A stretch of 24,071 nt of DNA from Lachnospiraceae bacterium UBA7179 (GTDB lineage Bacteria > Bacillota > Clostridia > Lachnospirales > Lachnospiraceae). The stretch's first letter is position 1, and each line of letters starts with the position of its first letter. The notes beneath the pieces were generated by a model that ran no database searches, had not been told where the DNA came from, and worked only from the letters and a program-made list of their open reading frames with translations. Where the stretch lies: contig DKVL01000048.1 in NCBI GenBank assembly GCA_002491195.1, positions 1 through 24,071 on the forward strand, in the 5' to 3' direction. The position numbers and the translations under genes are program-made. Of the stretch, positions 1 through 6,059 are shown piece after piece.

Positions 1-19
1 TCGATTCCCATCACCCGCT
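1..19 (+). tRNA. 3' end of a tRNA-Gly, cut by the window edge
   Basis: The first 19 bases fit the T-loop, 3' T-stem and 3' acceptor strand of a tRNA. TCGATT (1-6) is the T-loop minus its first T, CCCAT (7-11) is the T-stem, CACCCGC (12-18) is the acceptor strand and T19 is the discriminator base. An acceptor that would pair with GCGGGTG and a T discriminator are typical of bacterial tRNA-Gly, often the TCC isoacceptor. The anticodon lies outside the window, so identity is inferred. CCA is not encoded; a run of six T follows directly. Confidence 0.7.
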
Positions 20-65
20 TTTTTGTTGCCTTGAGGGAAATCCTTTAAGGAAAGGAGATTTTATT

Positions 66-371
66 ATGACAGCCGGCATTCAGATTTATAAAGGGCAGGA
101 ACCAACCAAAGAACAGCGCCAGGAAATCAGGGAAGCTGCGAAAAGAGCACCTGTTTATGATGAAGACGCTCCGGAATTGTCTTTGGAACAGATGCGGCGT
201 TATAGAAAAGCGGCAATTGATAAAGAAACTAAAGCAGTGGTTACTTTGGAACTTTGTAAAGAAAATATGGACAAAGCACACTCTTTTGGGGAAGGATATA
301 GAGCAGTGTTAAGCCGTCTGTTAGAATTAGCCATGAATGACAGTGATTTAGTTAAAAAGGCACAGCTTTGA
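66..371 (+). CDS. BrnA-like ribbon-helix-helix antitoxin-type protein, orphan
   Basis: This is a 101-residue soluble, charged protein. The start is ATG 66 with a good AAGGAAAGGAG site just upstream. The first part (about 1-50) is rich in Lys, Arg and Glu. The second half has a beta-strand VVTLEL (about 79-84) followed by a helix-turn-helix-like stretch with FGEGYRAVLSRLLELAM. This resembles the C-terminal fold of BrnA-type antitoxins (VTLRL, then GKGYQTRINAVL), a ribbon-helix-helix DNA-binding family. BrnA normally follows a brnT toxin gene; here a tRNA lies immediately upstream and no toxin is visible. It could be an orphan antitoxin, a regulator, or an unrelated protein of similar fold. The family call is from memory of the motif only. 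Confidence 0.5.
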   Translation: MTAGIQIYKGQEPTKEQRQEIREAAKRAPVYDEDAPELSLEQMRRYRKAAIDKETKAVVTLELCKENMDKAHSFGEGYRAVLSRLLELAMNDSDLVKKAQL

Positions 372-380
372 AATTTCTTA

Positions 381-409
381 TTGACAAAATCGGGATTGAA
401 TGATAATAT
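381..409 (+). promoter_or_regulatory. Possible first promoter upstream of the tRNA-Gly
   Basis: TTGACA (381-386) and TAATAT (404-409) are separated by 17 bases, a sigma-A-type arrangement ten bases past the antitoxin stop. Transcription would begin near 416, about 115 bases ahead of the tRNA. It may act in tandem with the closer promoter, or drive a short untranslated RNA. Confidence 0.4.
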
Positions 410-472
410 ATTAAAAGTGAGTATCACCGCTCTGCATGGAAGCAAAATAATTTTGAAAATCTGAAAAAGTGG

Positions 473-502
473 TTGACAAAATGCATTCACATCATGTAAA
501 AT
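473..502 (+). promoter_or_regulatory. Sigma-A-type promoter of tRNA-Gly(GCC)
   Basis: A consensus TTGACA (473-478) and TAAAAT (497-502) are separated by 18 bases in AT-rich DNA. The expected start, near 509, lies about 23 bases before the mature tRNA, a normal leader length. Nothing codes for protein between 372 and 531. Confidence 0.65.
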
Positions 503-531
503 ATAAAAGTCTTGTGTAGACAATAATATGT

Positions 532-604
532 GCGATAGTGGCGTAGTTGGTAACGCGCGACCTTGCCAAGGTCGAGACCGCGGGTTCGAGCCCCGTCTAT
601 CGCT
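532..604 (+). tRNA. tRNA-Gly (anticodon GCC)
   Basis: A full cloverleaf folds. The acceptor GCGATAG (532-538) pairs with CTATCGC (597-603), with discriminator T604. The D-stem is GCGT/ACGC (541-544/553-556). The anticodon stem CGACC/GGTCG (558-562/570-574) encloses the loop TTGCCAA, giving anticodon GCC at 565-567. The T-stem 580-584/592-596 encloses TTCGAGC. CCA is not encoded. It reads GGC/GGT glycine codons. Confidence 0.95.
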
Positions 605-609
605 CTCAT

Positions 610-654
610 AAAAGTCTGTAGCTGTAAGGGTTTAAAGCAGTTACAGACTTTTAT
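610..654 (+). terminator. Rho-independent terminator after tRNA-Gly
   Basis: A 15-bp stem (610-624 with 638-652, one G-T pair) closes a 13-base loop and runs into a T-rich tail. It begins six bases after the tRNA and would end its transcript. Confidence 0.8.
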
Positions 655-967
655 TGTTGCTCAAAAATATTTTTTAAAATATTTTCTAAAGTTTTTATGG
701 TTGGCATTTGTACCGATTTCTTCCCTGTTCGATTACGTAGGGAAGTGAGGCCGCTATATTAAAATGTATACAATTGTGCAAAAAATATGAATTTTATGAA
801 AATTTGGTGAAATTAATAATATACAAACAGAAACATAGGGTGTAAAATAGTAGCGATGATGTTACAGTCCACCCTTGCCGGACTGTAACGCGAAACATGC
901 TGCTGGAACGGAGCAAATGACAGTACGATGACAATGATTCAGAATGACAGATTGAGGGAGAACGATA
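655..967. other. Intergenic region between the tRNA terminator and trmB
   Basis: No convincing gene is present. It is AT-rich at first (655-835). TTCCCT (721-726) and AGGGAA (739-744) could form a weak 6-bp stem. The strongest element is the perfect hairpin at 861-889, listed separately. A clear promoter for trmB was not identified. The last bases carry the trmB ribosome site GAGGGAG (954-960). Confidence 0.6.
861..889 (+). repeat. Perfect 10-bp inverted repeat in the trmB leader
   Basis: GTTACAGTCC (861-870) and GGACTGTAAC (880-889) are exact reverse complements around a 9-base loop. No T-tract follows, so it is not a standard terminator. It lies about 78 bases before the trmB start and could be an mRNA leader structure, an operator, or a copy of a small dispersed hairpin. 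Confidence 0.8.
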
Positions 968-1606
968 GTGAGACTTAGGAATGTAACCGGCTCGCGGGAA
1001 GCGATCGCGGAGAGCCGTTTTGTGGTGCATGAGCCTGCCACGCAGAAAGGGCGATGGAGCGAAGTGTTTGGAAACGAGCACCCGATCCACATTGAGATTG
1101 GTATGGGAAAGGGCCGTTTCATGATGGATTTGGCGGCTGCGAATCCGGATATCAATTATATAGGGATCGAAAAGTATTCGACAGTACTTTTGCGTGCGGT
1201 GCAGAAGATGGAGGTGCAGGAACTTGCCAATCTGCGGCTGGTTCGTATGGAAGCCGAGGAGATCTGCGAGGTGTTTGGTAAGGGAGAGGTCGCGAGGATT
1301 TATCTCAATTTCTCGGATCCGTGGCCGAAGGACAGGCACGCCAAGAGACGTCTTCCATCGCGGCAGTTCCTTGCACGGTATCACGAGATTCTGGCGGCGG
1401 ACGGGCGGATTGAGTTTAAGACGGACAATGTGGATCTGTTTGATTTCGCACTGGAGGAGGTTGCGGCTGCGGGGTGGAAGATCGAGGCGGTGACAAGGGA
1501 TCTGCACCATGATGAGAGGATGCTTGCGGGAAATGTTATGACGGAGTATGAGGAAAAATTTTCATCAATGGGAAATCCAATTTACAAATATATTATCTGT
1601 CGGTAA
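968..1606 (+). CDS. trmB: tRNA (guanine-N7-)-methyltransferase TrmB
   Basis: TrmB uses S-adenosylmethionine to methylate N7 of G46 in the variable loop of many tRNAs; it acts in the cytoplasm. The 212-residue length is normal for the family. Visible motifs are the SAM-binding glycine loop IEIGMGKGRF (about 41-50), the acidic IGIEKY strand (about 64-69), the hallmark NFSDPWPKDRHAKRR (about 116-130) that forms the catalytic/tRNA site, and IEFKTDN (about 150-156). The start is GTG 968, chosen because GAGGGAG lies seven bases upstream and the N-terminus (MRLRNV) matches the family. It sits between a tRNA gene and the antiporter operon. No terminator is seen after it, so read-through into mrpE is possible. 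Confidence 0.95.
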   Translation: MRLRNVTGSREAIAESRFVVHEPATQKGRWSEVFGNEHPIHIEIGMGKGRFMMDLAAANPDINYIGIEKYSTVLLRAVQKMEVQELANLRLVRMEAEEICEVFGKGEVARIYLNFSDPWPKDRHAKRRLPSRQFLARYHEILAADGRIEFKTDNVDLFDFALEEVAAAGWKIEAVTRDLHHDERMLAGNVMTEYEEKFSSMGNPIYKYIICR

Positions 1607-1666
1607 AAGGCATGGTTGGTTTCTATCGTGTTAATTATTCCGATATTGGGATAGGAGGTTTGAAAG

Positions 1667-2125
1667 ATGTATGTTATCCTTTTTCTGCTGTGGATCATCT
1701 TTAACGGGCGTATCACAACGGAGATCGTGATCTTTGGACTGGTGATATCTGCGGCAGTATACTGGTTTATCTGTAAATTTATGGACTTTAGTCCCAGGAA
1801 GGAAATAGGGTATCTGAAAAAGGGCGGTTATCTGTTGCAATATCTGTATCATCTGGTTAAAGAGATCATCATAGCGAATTTTGCAACCATGAAACTGATC
1901 TGCTCTGCGGGCAGGGTTGTGGAGCCGGTACTGATCGAGTTTGAGACGCATTTTAAGAGTGATACTTCGCGGTTTCTGCTGGCGAACTCGATCACACTTA
2001 CGCCTGGAACGATCACAGTCGCAGTTGAGGGGGACAAGTTTATCGTGCACTGCCTTGACAAGACGCTGGCAGAGGGGATCGAGTCTTCTGTATTTGTGAG
2101 ACTTCTGGAGAAGATAGAAGCTTGA
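1667..2125 (+). CDS. mrpE: Mrp/Mbh antiporter subunit E (MrpE/MnhE/MbhA)
   Basis: This is the first gene of the antiporter operon, 152 residues. Hydrophobic segments at about 2-11 and 15-38 form the membrane part. A soluble C-terminal domain follows, with FETHFKSDTSRFLLANSITLTPGT-type sequence (about 90-112), the signature of MnhE proteins; the LANSITLTPGT block is especially characteristic. In Mrp complexes MrpE is a small accessory subunit needed for assembly or full activity rather than the ion channel itself. ATG 1667 has AGGAGG about ten bases upstream. The gap to trmB is 60 bases and the gap to mrpF is 36. In archaeal Mbh clusters the equivalent is MbhA, also first in order. Confidence 0.9.
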   Translation: MYVILFLLWIIFNGRITTEIVIFGLVISAAVYWFICKFMDFSPRKEIGYLKKGGYLLQYLYHLVKEIIIANFATMKLICSAGRVVEPVLIEFETHFKSDTSRFLLANSITLTPGTITVAVEGDKFIVHCLDKTLAEGIESSVFVRLLEKIEA

Positions 2126-2161
2126 TGACACACAAATTCATATGGGTAAGGAGGTTTTCGT

Positions 2162-2506
2162 ATGCACAGTGGAAATATCGCGCTGGAATCAGCGTTTGGA
2201 ATTGTTATGACAATCTTTCCGATTGTGTTGGCAGCCATGGTAGTTCTGTGTCTGATCCGCGCGATCAGGGGACCGCGGATCGCAGACCGCATTGTGGCAA
2301 TCAATATGATGGGAACGATGACAATGGTTATTATTGCCATTCTGGCAGTGAAGATGGATGAGGGATATCTCGTGGATATCTGTATCATCTATGCCATGAT
2401 CTCATTTCTGGCAGTAACGCTGCTGACGAAGGTGTACATGGGTGTGTACGCAGAGCGCAAAAAGAAAGAGGAGGAGGAAAGCCATGACAGCACTACTGTG
2501 GATTAG
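2162..2506 (+). CDS. mrpF: Mrp/Mbh antiporter subunit F (MrpF/MnhF/MbhB)
   Basis: A 114-residue protein with three predicted membrane helices (about 9-32, 47-63 and 68-90). The family motif RAIRGPRIADRIVAINMMG (about 37-55) follows helix 1, as in MrpF. The C-terminus is an unusually charged tail, YAERKKKEEEESHDS. MrpF is a small membrane subunit of the Na+/H+ antiporter complex. ATG 2162 is preceded by AAGGAGG at eight bases. The end overlaps the start of mrpG by 23 bases, which points to translational coupling. Confidence 0.9.
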   Translation: MHSGNIALESAFGIVMTIFPIVLAAMVVLCLIRAIRGPRIADRIVAINMMGTMTMVIIAILAVKMDEGYLVDICIIYAMISFLAVTLLTKVYMGVYAERKKKEEEESHDSTTVD

Positions 2507-2816
2507 GTTTTTTGTGGGAATTGTGTTGATTCTTTGCGGAATGATTGTATTTGGGATTGAGCTTTTCGGTGTGTTTAAATTTGGCTATGTGCTAAACAGA
2601 ATGCATGCAGCTGCGATGGGAGATACGCTTGGGATCGCGCTGAGTATGCTGGGGCTGATCATCTTGTGCGGTTTGAATTTTACATCGCTGAAAATGGTTC
2701 TCGTCGTTGTATTTTTGTGGTTTGCATCCCCGGTGGCATCCCATATGCTGTCGCGCTTTGAGGTGGCGACCAACGAGGATCTGGGCAAAGAGTGCGACAT
2801 AAGGGGAATGAAATAG
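2484..2816 (+). CDS. mrpG: Mrp/Mbh antiporter subunit G (MrpG/MnhG/MbhC)
   Basis: A 110-residue membrane protein with three helices (about 7-30, 43-61 and 65-83). The VLNRMHAAAMGDTLGIALSM segment (about 36-55) is the MnhG signature, usually R-hA-x-x-D-T-L-G. The reading frame is open from 2442, but ATG 2484 is the better start: GAGGAGG lies just upstream inside the mrpF tail and the resulting protein starts MTALLWIR, like the family. MrpG is an accessory membrane subunit of the antiporter. The overlap with mrpF and the 47-base gap to the next gene fit one transcript. Confidence 0.88.
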   Translation: MTALLWIRFFVGIVLILCGMIVFGIELFGVFKFGYVLNRMHAAAMGDTLGIALSMLGLIILCGLNFTSLKMVLVVVFLWFASPVASHMLSRFEVATNEDLGKECDIRGMK

Positions 2817-2863
2817 AGGTTACGGCCGCTTGAGAAAGCGTAGTGGTTTATGGAGGTTGACAT

Positions 2864-3169
2864 ATGGAAGTATTTCAGATTGTGCTGTTTATCTTTTTGA
2901 TTGTGTGTGCGATTTCGGTGAGCTTTTCCCGGAATTTGCTCAACTCGATCATTATCTTTATGTCCTACAGTTTGATCATGTCCATTATATGGATTCTGTT
3001 GGAATCGCCGGATCTTGCCATCACGGAGGCCGCAGTTGGCGCCGGAATCACAAGTATCCTGTTTTTTGTCACGCTCAAAAAGATTCATGCGATCATTGCG
3101 CTCGATGAGGACAAAGTGGACAAGCATCCGCACAAGAATGTTTCGGATAAAAGGGGGGAAACCAAATGA
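2864..3169 (+). CDS. MbhD-like subunit (DUF4040; equals part of the MrpA C-terminus)
   Basis: A 101-residue protein with three membrane helices (about 4-20, 24-46 and 53-72) and a charged tail with HPHKN. The segment LESPDLAITEAAVGAGITS (about 46-64) is the core of the DUF4040/MbhD family. In canonical Mrp this unit is fused inside MrpA; here it is a separate gene, as in archaeal Mbh. It is thought to line the path that links the antiporter subunits with the rest of the membrane arm. ATG 2864 has TGGAGG at about eight bases. Its stop overlaps the next start by four bases (ATGA, 3166-3169), so the two are translationally coupled. Confidence 0.87.
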   Translation: MEVFQIVLFIFLIVCAISVSFSRNLLNSIIIFMSYSLIMSIIWILLESPDLAITEAAVGAGITSILFFVTLKKIHAIIALDEDKVDKHPHKNVSDKRGETK

Positions 3170-4125
3170 GCCGTCTATTGTCGGAAGAGGAATATCGGAA
3201 AACCAAGGCGTTTAAGATCAGGCGCTGGTATCGGGGCGAGAAGGATCCCTATATCGGCAGGGTGGAACTAAAGCCTCAGAAACCTTTCGCCGAGGATGTC
3301 AAAACGATGAAACAGAGGGTTCACGACGAGGCGATCCTGAAAAGAAATATTTATGATATTGAGCATAATAAAAAGCTTCAGATTTTTTCGAAATGGTATC
3401 GTGCTATTTCAGTTGTTTTTGTATTTACGCTGATTGCGATCCTGCTTTATGTAGTATCCTATCTGCCGCCTGTGGGAAATGCAGCAAACCCGGACAACAA
3501 TGAGGTTGCGACGAAGTACATTGAGGATGGGATGAAGGACACTGGAGCGGTCAATATTGTCACAGGTATGATTTTGGACTATCGTGCGTTTGATACGCTT
3601 GGTGAGTCGAATGTGCTTTTTATTGCAACGTGTACGGTGCTGATCCTGCTGCGTGCTGACAATCGGTCGAAGCAGAAAGAGGAGGAGAACGACCGTCTCT
3701 ATGAGCCGAAAAATGATATTATTTTGCAGAAAGTGGCGTTTTTTCTGGTACCGATGATTATTATTTTTGGAATTTATGTCATTTTAAATGGACATCTGTC
3801 ACCGGGCGGTGGTTTTTCTGGCGGCGCGATCATTGGCTCTGGATTGATTCTGTACGTCAATGCGTTTGGTTTTAAGAAGATTGAGCGATTTTTTACGCAG
3901 AAGACTTATAAATGGATCTGTTTTGTAGCGCTCTTATTTTACTGTCTTGCAAAGACATATTCTTTCTACTGTGGTGCGCATCATCTCGAGACAGGAATTC
4001 CGCTTGGAACGCCGGGAGCAATCTTAAGTTCAGGACTGATCCTTCCGTTAAATATCTGTGTTGGACTGGTGGTTGCCTGTACAATGTATGCATTTTATGC
4101 GATGTTTCGCAAAGGTGGCTTTTAG
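3166..4125 (+). CDS. MbhE-MrpB fusion subunit with a charged N-terminal extension
   Basis: This 319-residue protein joins two subunits usually coded apart. Residues 1-78 are a very charged soluble extension without known counterpart. Residues 79-165 match the MbhE/MrpA C-terminal unit: a helix at 80-100, then VNIVTGMILDYRAFDTLGE (129-147), the usual V-N-x-I-x-x-D-Y/F-R-x-F-D-T-L-G-E signature, then a helix at 148-163. A charged linker (164-186) leads to an MnhB/MrpB domain (187-315) with NGHLSPGGGFSGGAIIGSG (208-226), LAKTYSFYCG and LGTPGAILSSG. Both units belong to Na+/H+ antiporter cores. The start overlaps the MbhD-like stop by four bases. Confidence 0.88.
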   Translation: MSRLLSEEEYRKTKAFKIRRWYRGEKDPYIGRVELKPQKPFAEDVKTMKQRVHDEAILKRNIYDIEHNKKLQIFSKWYRAISVVFVFTLIAILLYVVSYLPPVGNAANPDNNEVATKYIEDGMKDTGAVNIVTGMILDYRAFDTLGESNVLFIATCTVLILLRADNRSKQKEEENDRLYEPKNDIILQKVAFFLVPMIIIFGIYVILNGHLSPGGGFSGGAIIGSGLILYVNAFGFKKIERFFTQKTYKWICFVALLFYCLAKTYSFYCGAHHLETGIPLGTPGAILSSGLILPLNICVGLVVACTMYAFYAMFRKGGF

Positions 4126-4145
4126 AAAAGGGGGACTTTTGACAG

Positions 4146-4520
4146 ATGGGTGGAAATTTGCTTGCAAATTATGGGGAAGCGATCGCCATGATTTTGTTTG
4201 GTATCGGTTTTTCGAATTTACTGTTGCAGAAAAATCTGATCAAGAAGATCATCGGTTTGAATATTATGGATACAGCGACTTATCTTTTCCTTGCGGAGAA
4301 GGGATTTATCGCGGGAAGAATGGCACCGATCGTCGTGGATAATATCACAAGTGTGGAAGCGTATATTAATCCAGTGCCGAGCGGGCTTGTGCTGACAGGT
4401 ATCGTGGTGTCGGTATCAGTGACGGCACTGATGCTCTCGCTGACGATCCGGCTTTACAGAAGATATCACACACTGGATATGGATGAGATCTCCACTATGA
4501 TGAAAAAGGAGGATCAATGA
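4146..4520 (+). CDS. mrpC: Mrp antiporter subunit C (NuoK-like; MrpC/MnhC/MbhG)
   Basis: A 124-residue, three-helix membrane protein (about 10-25, 34-53 and 79-100) related to NuoK of complex I. ILFGIGFSNLLLQKNLIKKIIG and the late NPVPSGLVLTGIVVSVSVTA (about 76-95) are the MnhC hallmarks; family members usually read DPLPQALVLTAIVI. NuoK/MrpC carries part of the E-channel next to the antiporter subunits. ATG 4146 follows AAAAGGGGG by about ten bases. The end overlaps the next start by four bases (ATGA, 4517-4520), so translation is coupled to the first large antiporter subunit. Confidence 0.9.
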   Translation: MGGNLLANYGEAIAMILFGIGFSNLLLQKNLIKKIIGLNIMDTATYLFLAEKGFIAGRMAPIVVDNITSVEAYINPVPSGLVLTGIVVSVSVTALMLSLTIRLYRRYHTLDMDEISTMMKKEDQ

Positions 4521-6037
4521 TGGATTTTGTACAGAATTTTCCATTTTTCAGTATCCTGCTGTCGCTTGGTTCGGGTGTGCTCACGTCCATCATGAACAAG
4601 AAGGTGGCGCGTCTGTGGAATACCTTTATTCTCGTGGCGATCACTGTCATGTCGGCTGTTCTGTTCGTGTACATGCTCGGCAGGGGGGAACCATATACAT
4701 TTATGATGGGACATTTTCCGGCACCGTGGGGAAATGAGATCCGGGCAGGGGTGCTCGAAGCTGGCATGGCGCTCTTCTTCTGCCTGATCATGCTGTTTTC
4801 CCTGAAGGGCGGACAAGAGCATATTGACGCGGAGATCGAGGAGACGAAGGTTAATCTGTATTATATTATGATCAATCTGCTGCTGAGTTCCCTGCTTGCG
4901 CTGATCTATACCAATGACCTTTTTACGGCATATGTTTTCGTGGAGATCAATACGATCAGCGCGTGCGGCCTGATCATGATCACGCAGAGCGGGCGGACGA
5001 TCGAGGCGGCGACGCGCTATATGATCATGGCTTCCCTGGGCTCTGGTCTGCTGCTGATGGGACTTTGTATTTTGTATGATATCACAGGGCATCTGCTGAT
5101 GAGCAATATCAAGGACAGTGTCGCGTATGTCTATGCGCAGGGAACTTACAATGTCCCGCTGATCGCTTCGATTGGTATGGTGGTGGTCGGACTTGCCATC
5201 AAGAGTGCGCTCTATCCGTTTCACACCTGGCTGCCGGACGCGTATGGATACTCGACGGCGTCGAGTGCGGCGATCCTGTCAAGTCTGGTGTCAAAAGGAT
5301 ACATTTTTCTGTTGATCAAGATCTTTTTCCGCGTGGTTGGTTTTGAGCTTATCGTGGACTCAAAGATTGTCAATATTTTGTTTGTGTTTGGGCTTCTGGG
5401 CATGATCATGGGCTCTGTCAATGCGATTCTGGAGAACGATATCCGGCGTATGATCGCGTTTTCATCAGTGGCGCAGATTGGCTATATCTATATGGGGCTT
5501 GGGCTTGGCACGTCCTTTGGGATCGTGGCGAGTATTTTTCACATTCTGTCGCATGCCTCGACGAAATCGCTCCTGTTTATCGCAGGCGTGGGACTCACAG
5601 ATGCATCGGGAGGAAGTAAAAAATTTGACGCTCTGACAGGCAGCGGTTACCGCAATCCGGCGGCGGGTGCCGCGTTTGCGATTGGCGCGTGTTCTATGGT
5701 TGGTATTCCGATGTTTTCTGGGTTTATCAGCAAGGTGCTGTTCGCGGAGGCGGCAGTGCAGAACAGTCTGGCAAAGATGCTGCCGACGCTGATCTGTCTG
5801 GCGATCAGTACAGTGCTTAACGCGATCTATTTCATGAAAACCGTAATCTGCATCTATACGCCTGTGAATAAAAAGGCGAAGAAAACGCAGGCTGGCGAGG
5901 CGGCAGCGATCAGCTTAAGAGAGCACCCGCTGTACAATATCACGCTGGTGTGTATGGTGATATTGAATGTGATACTGGGCTGTTGTTCCCAACCGATTGT
6001 CGATTGGATCACAAGCGGTCTGGCAATGTTTGGATAG
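4517..6037 (+). CDS. Antiporter-like subunit 1 (MrpD/NuoN/NuoM type)
   Basis: A 506-residue, roughly 14-helix protein of the proton_antipo_M family. Key residues of the ion path are present: Glu143 in FVEINTISACG (TM5), Lys229 with AIKSALYPFHTWLPDA (TM7, His236), Lys260 in SLVSKGYIF (TM8), His342/His346/Lys350 in FHILSHASTKS, and Lys406 in SGFISKVLFAE (TM12). In Mrp and complex I such subunits carry out H+ (and in Mrp, Na+-coupled) translocation. Position right after mrpC matches mrpD/mbhH. It is the first of four such subunits in a row. The start could be either of two adjacent ATGs (4517 or 4520). The C-terminal 50 residues include a Lys-rich cytosolic loop (about 452-458). Confidence 0.9.
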   Translation: MMDFVQNFPFFSILLSLGSGVLTSIMNKKVARLWNTFILVAITVMSAVLFVYMLGRGEPYTFMMGHFPAPWGNEIRAGVLEAGMALFFCLIMLFSLKGGQEHIDAEIEETKVNLYYIMINLLLSSLLALIYTNDLFTAYVFVEINTISACGLIMITQSGRTIEAATRYMIMASLGSGLLLMGLCILYDITGHLLMSNIKDSVAYVYAQGTYNVPLIASIGMVVVGLAIKSALYPFHTWLPDAYGYSTASSAAILSSLVSKGYIFLLIKIFFRVVGFELIVDSKIVNILFVFGLLGMIMGSVNAILENDIRRMIAFSSVAQIGYIYMGLGLGTSFGIVASIFHILSHASTKSLLFIAGVGLTDASGGSKKFDALTGSGYRNPAAGAAFAIGACSMVGIPMFSGFISKVLFAEAAVQNSLAKMLPTLICLAISTVLNAIYFMKTVICIYTPVNKKAKKTQAGEAAAISLREHPLYNITLVCMVILNVILGCCSQPIVDWITSGLAMFG

Positions 6038-6059
6038 AATGGGAATGGAGGATTTGTAT

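Noticed and set aside
19..24. Run of six T after the first tRNA as a terminator
   Set aside because: No separate hairpin precedes it inside the window; only the tRNA itself lies before it.
721..744. TTCCCT/AGGGAA inverted repeat
   Set aside because: Only six pairs with a 12-base loop in AT-rich DNA, no T-tract; could be chance.
563..748. 61-codon plus-strand frame
   Set aside because: It starts inside the tRNA-Gly and runs through its terminator; no ribosome site.
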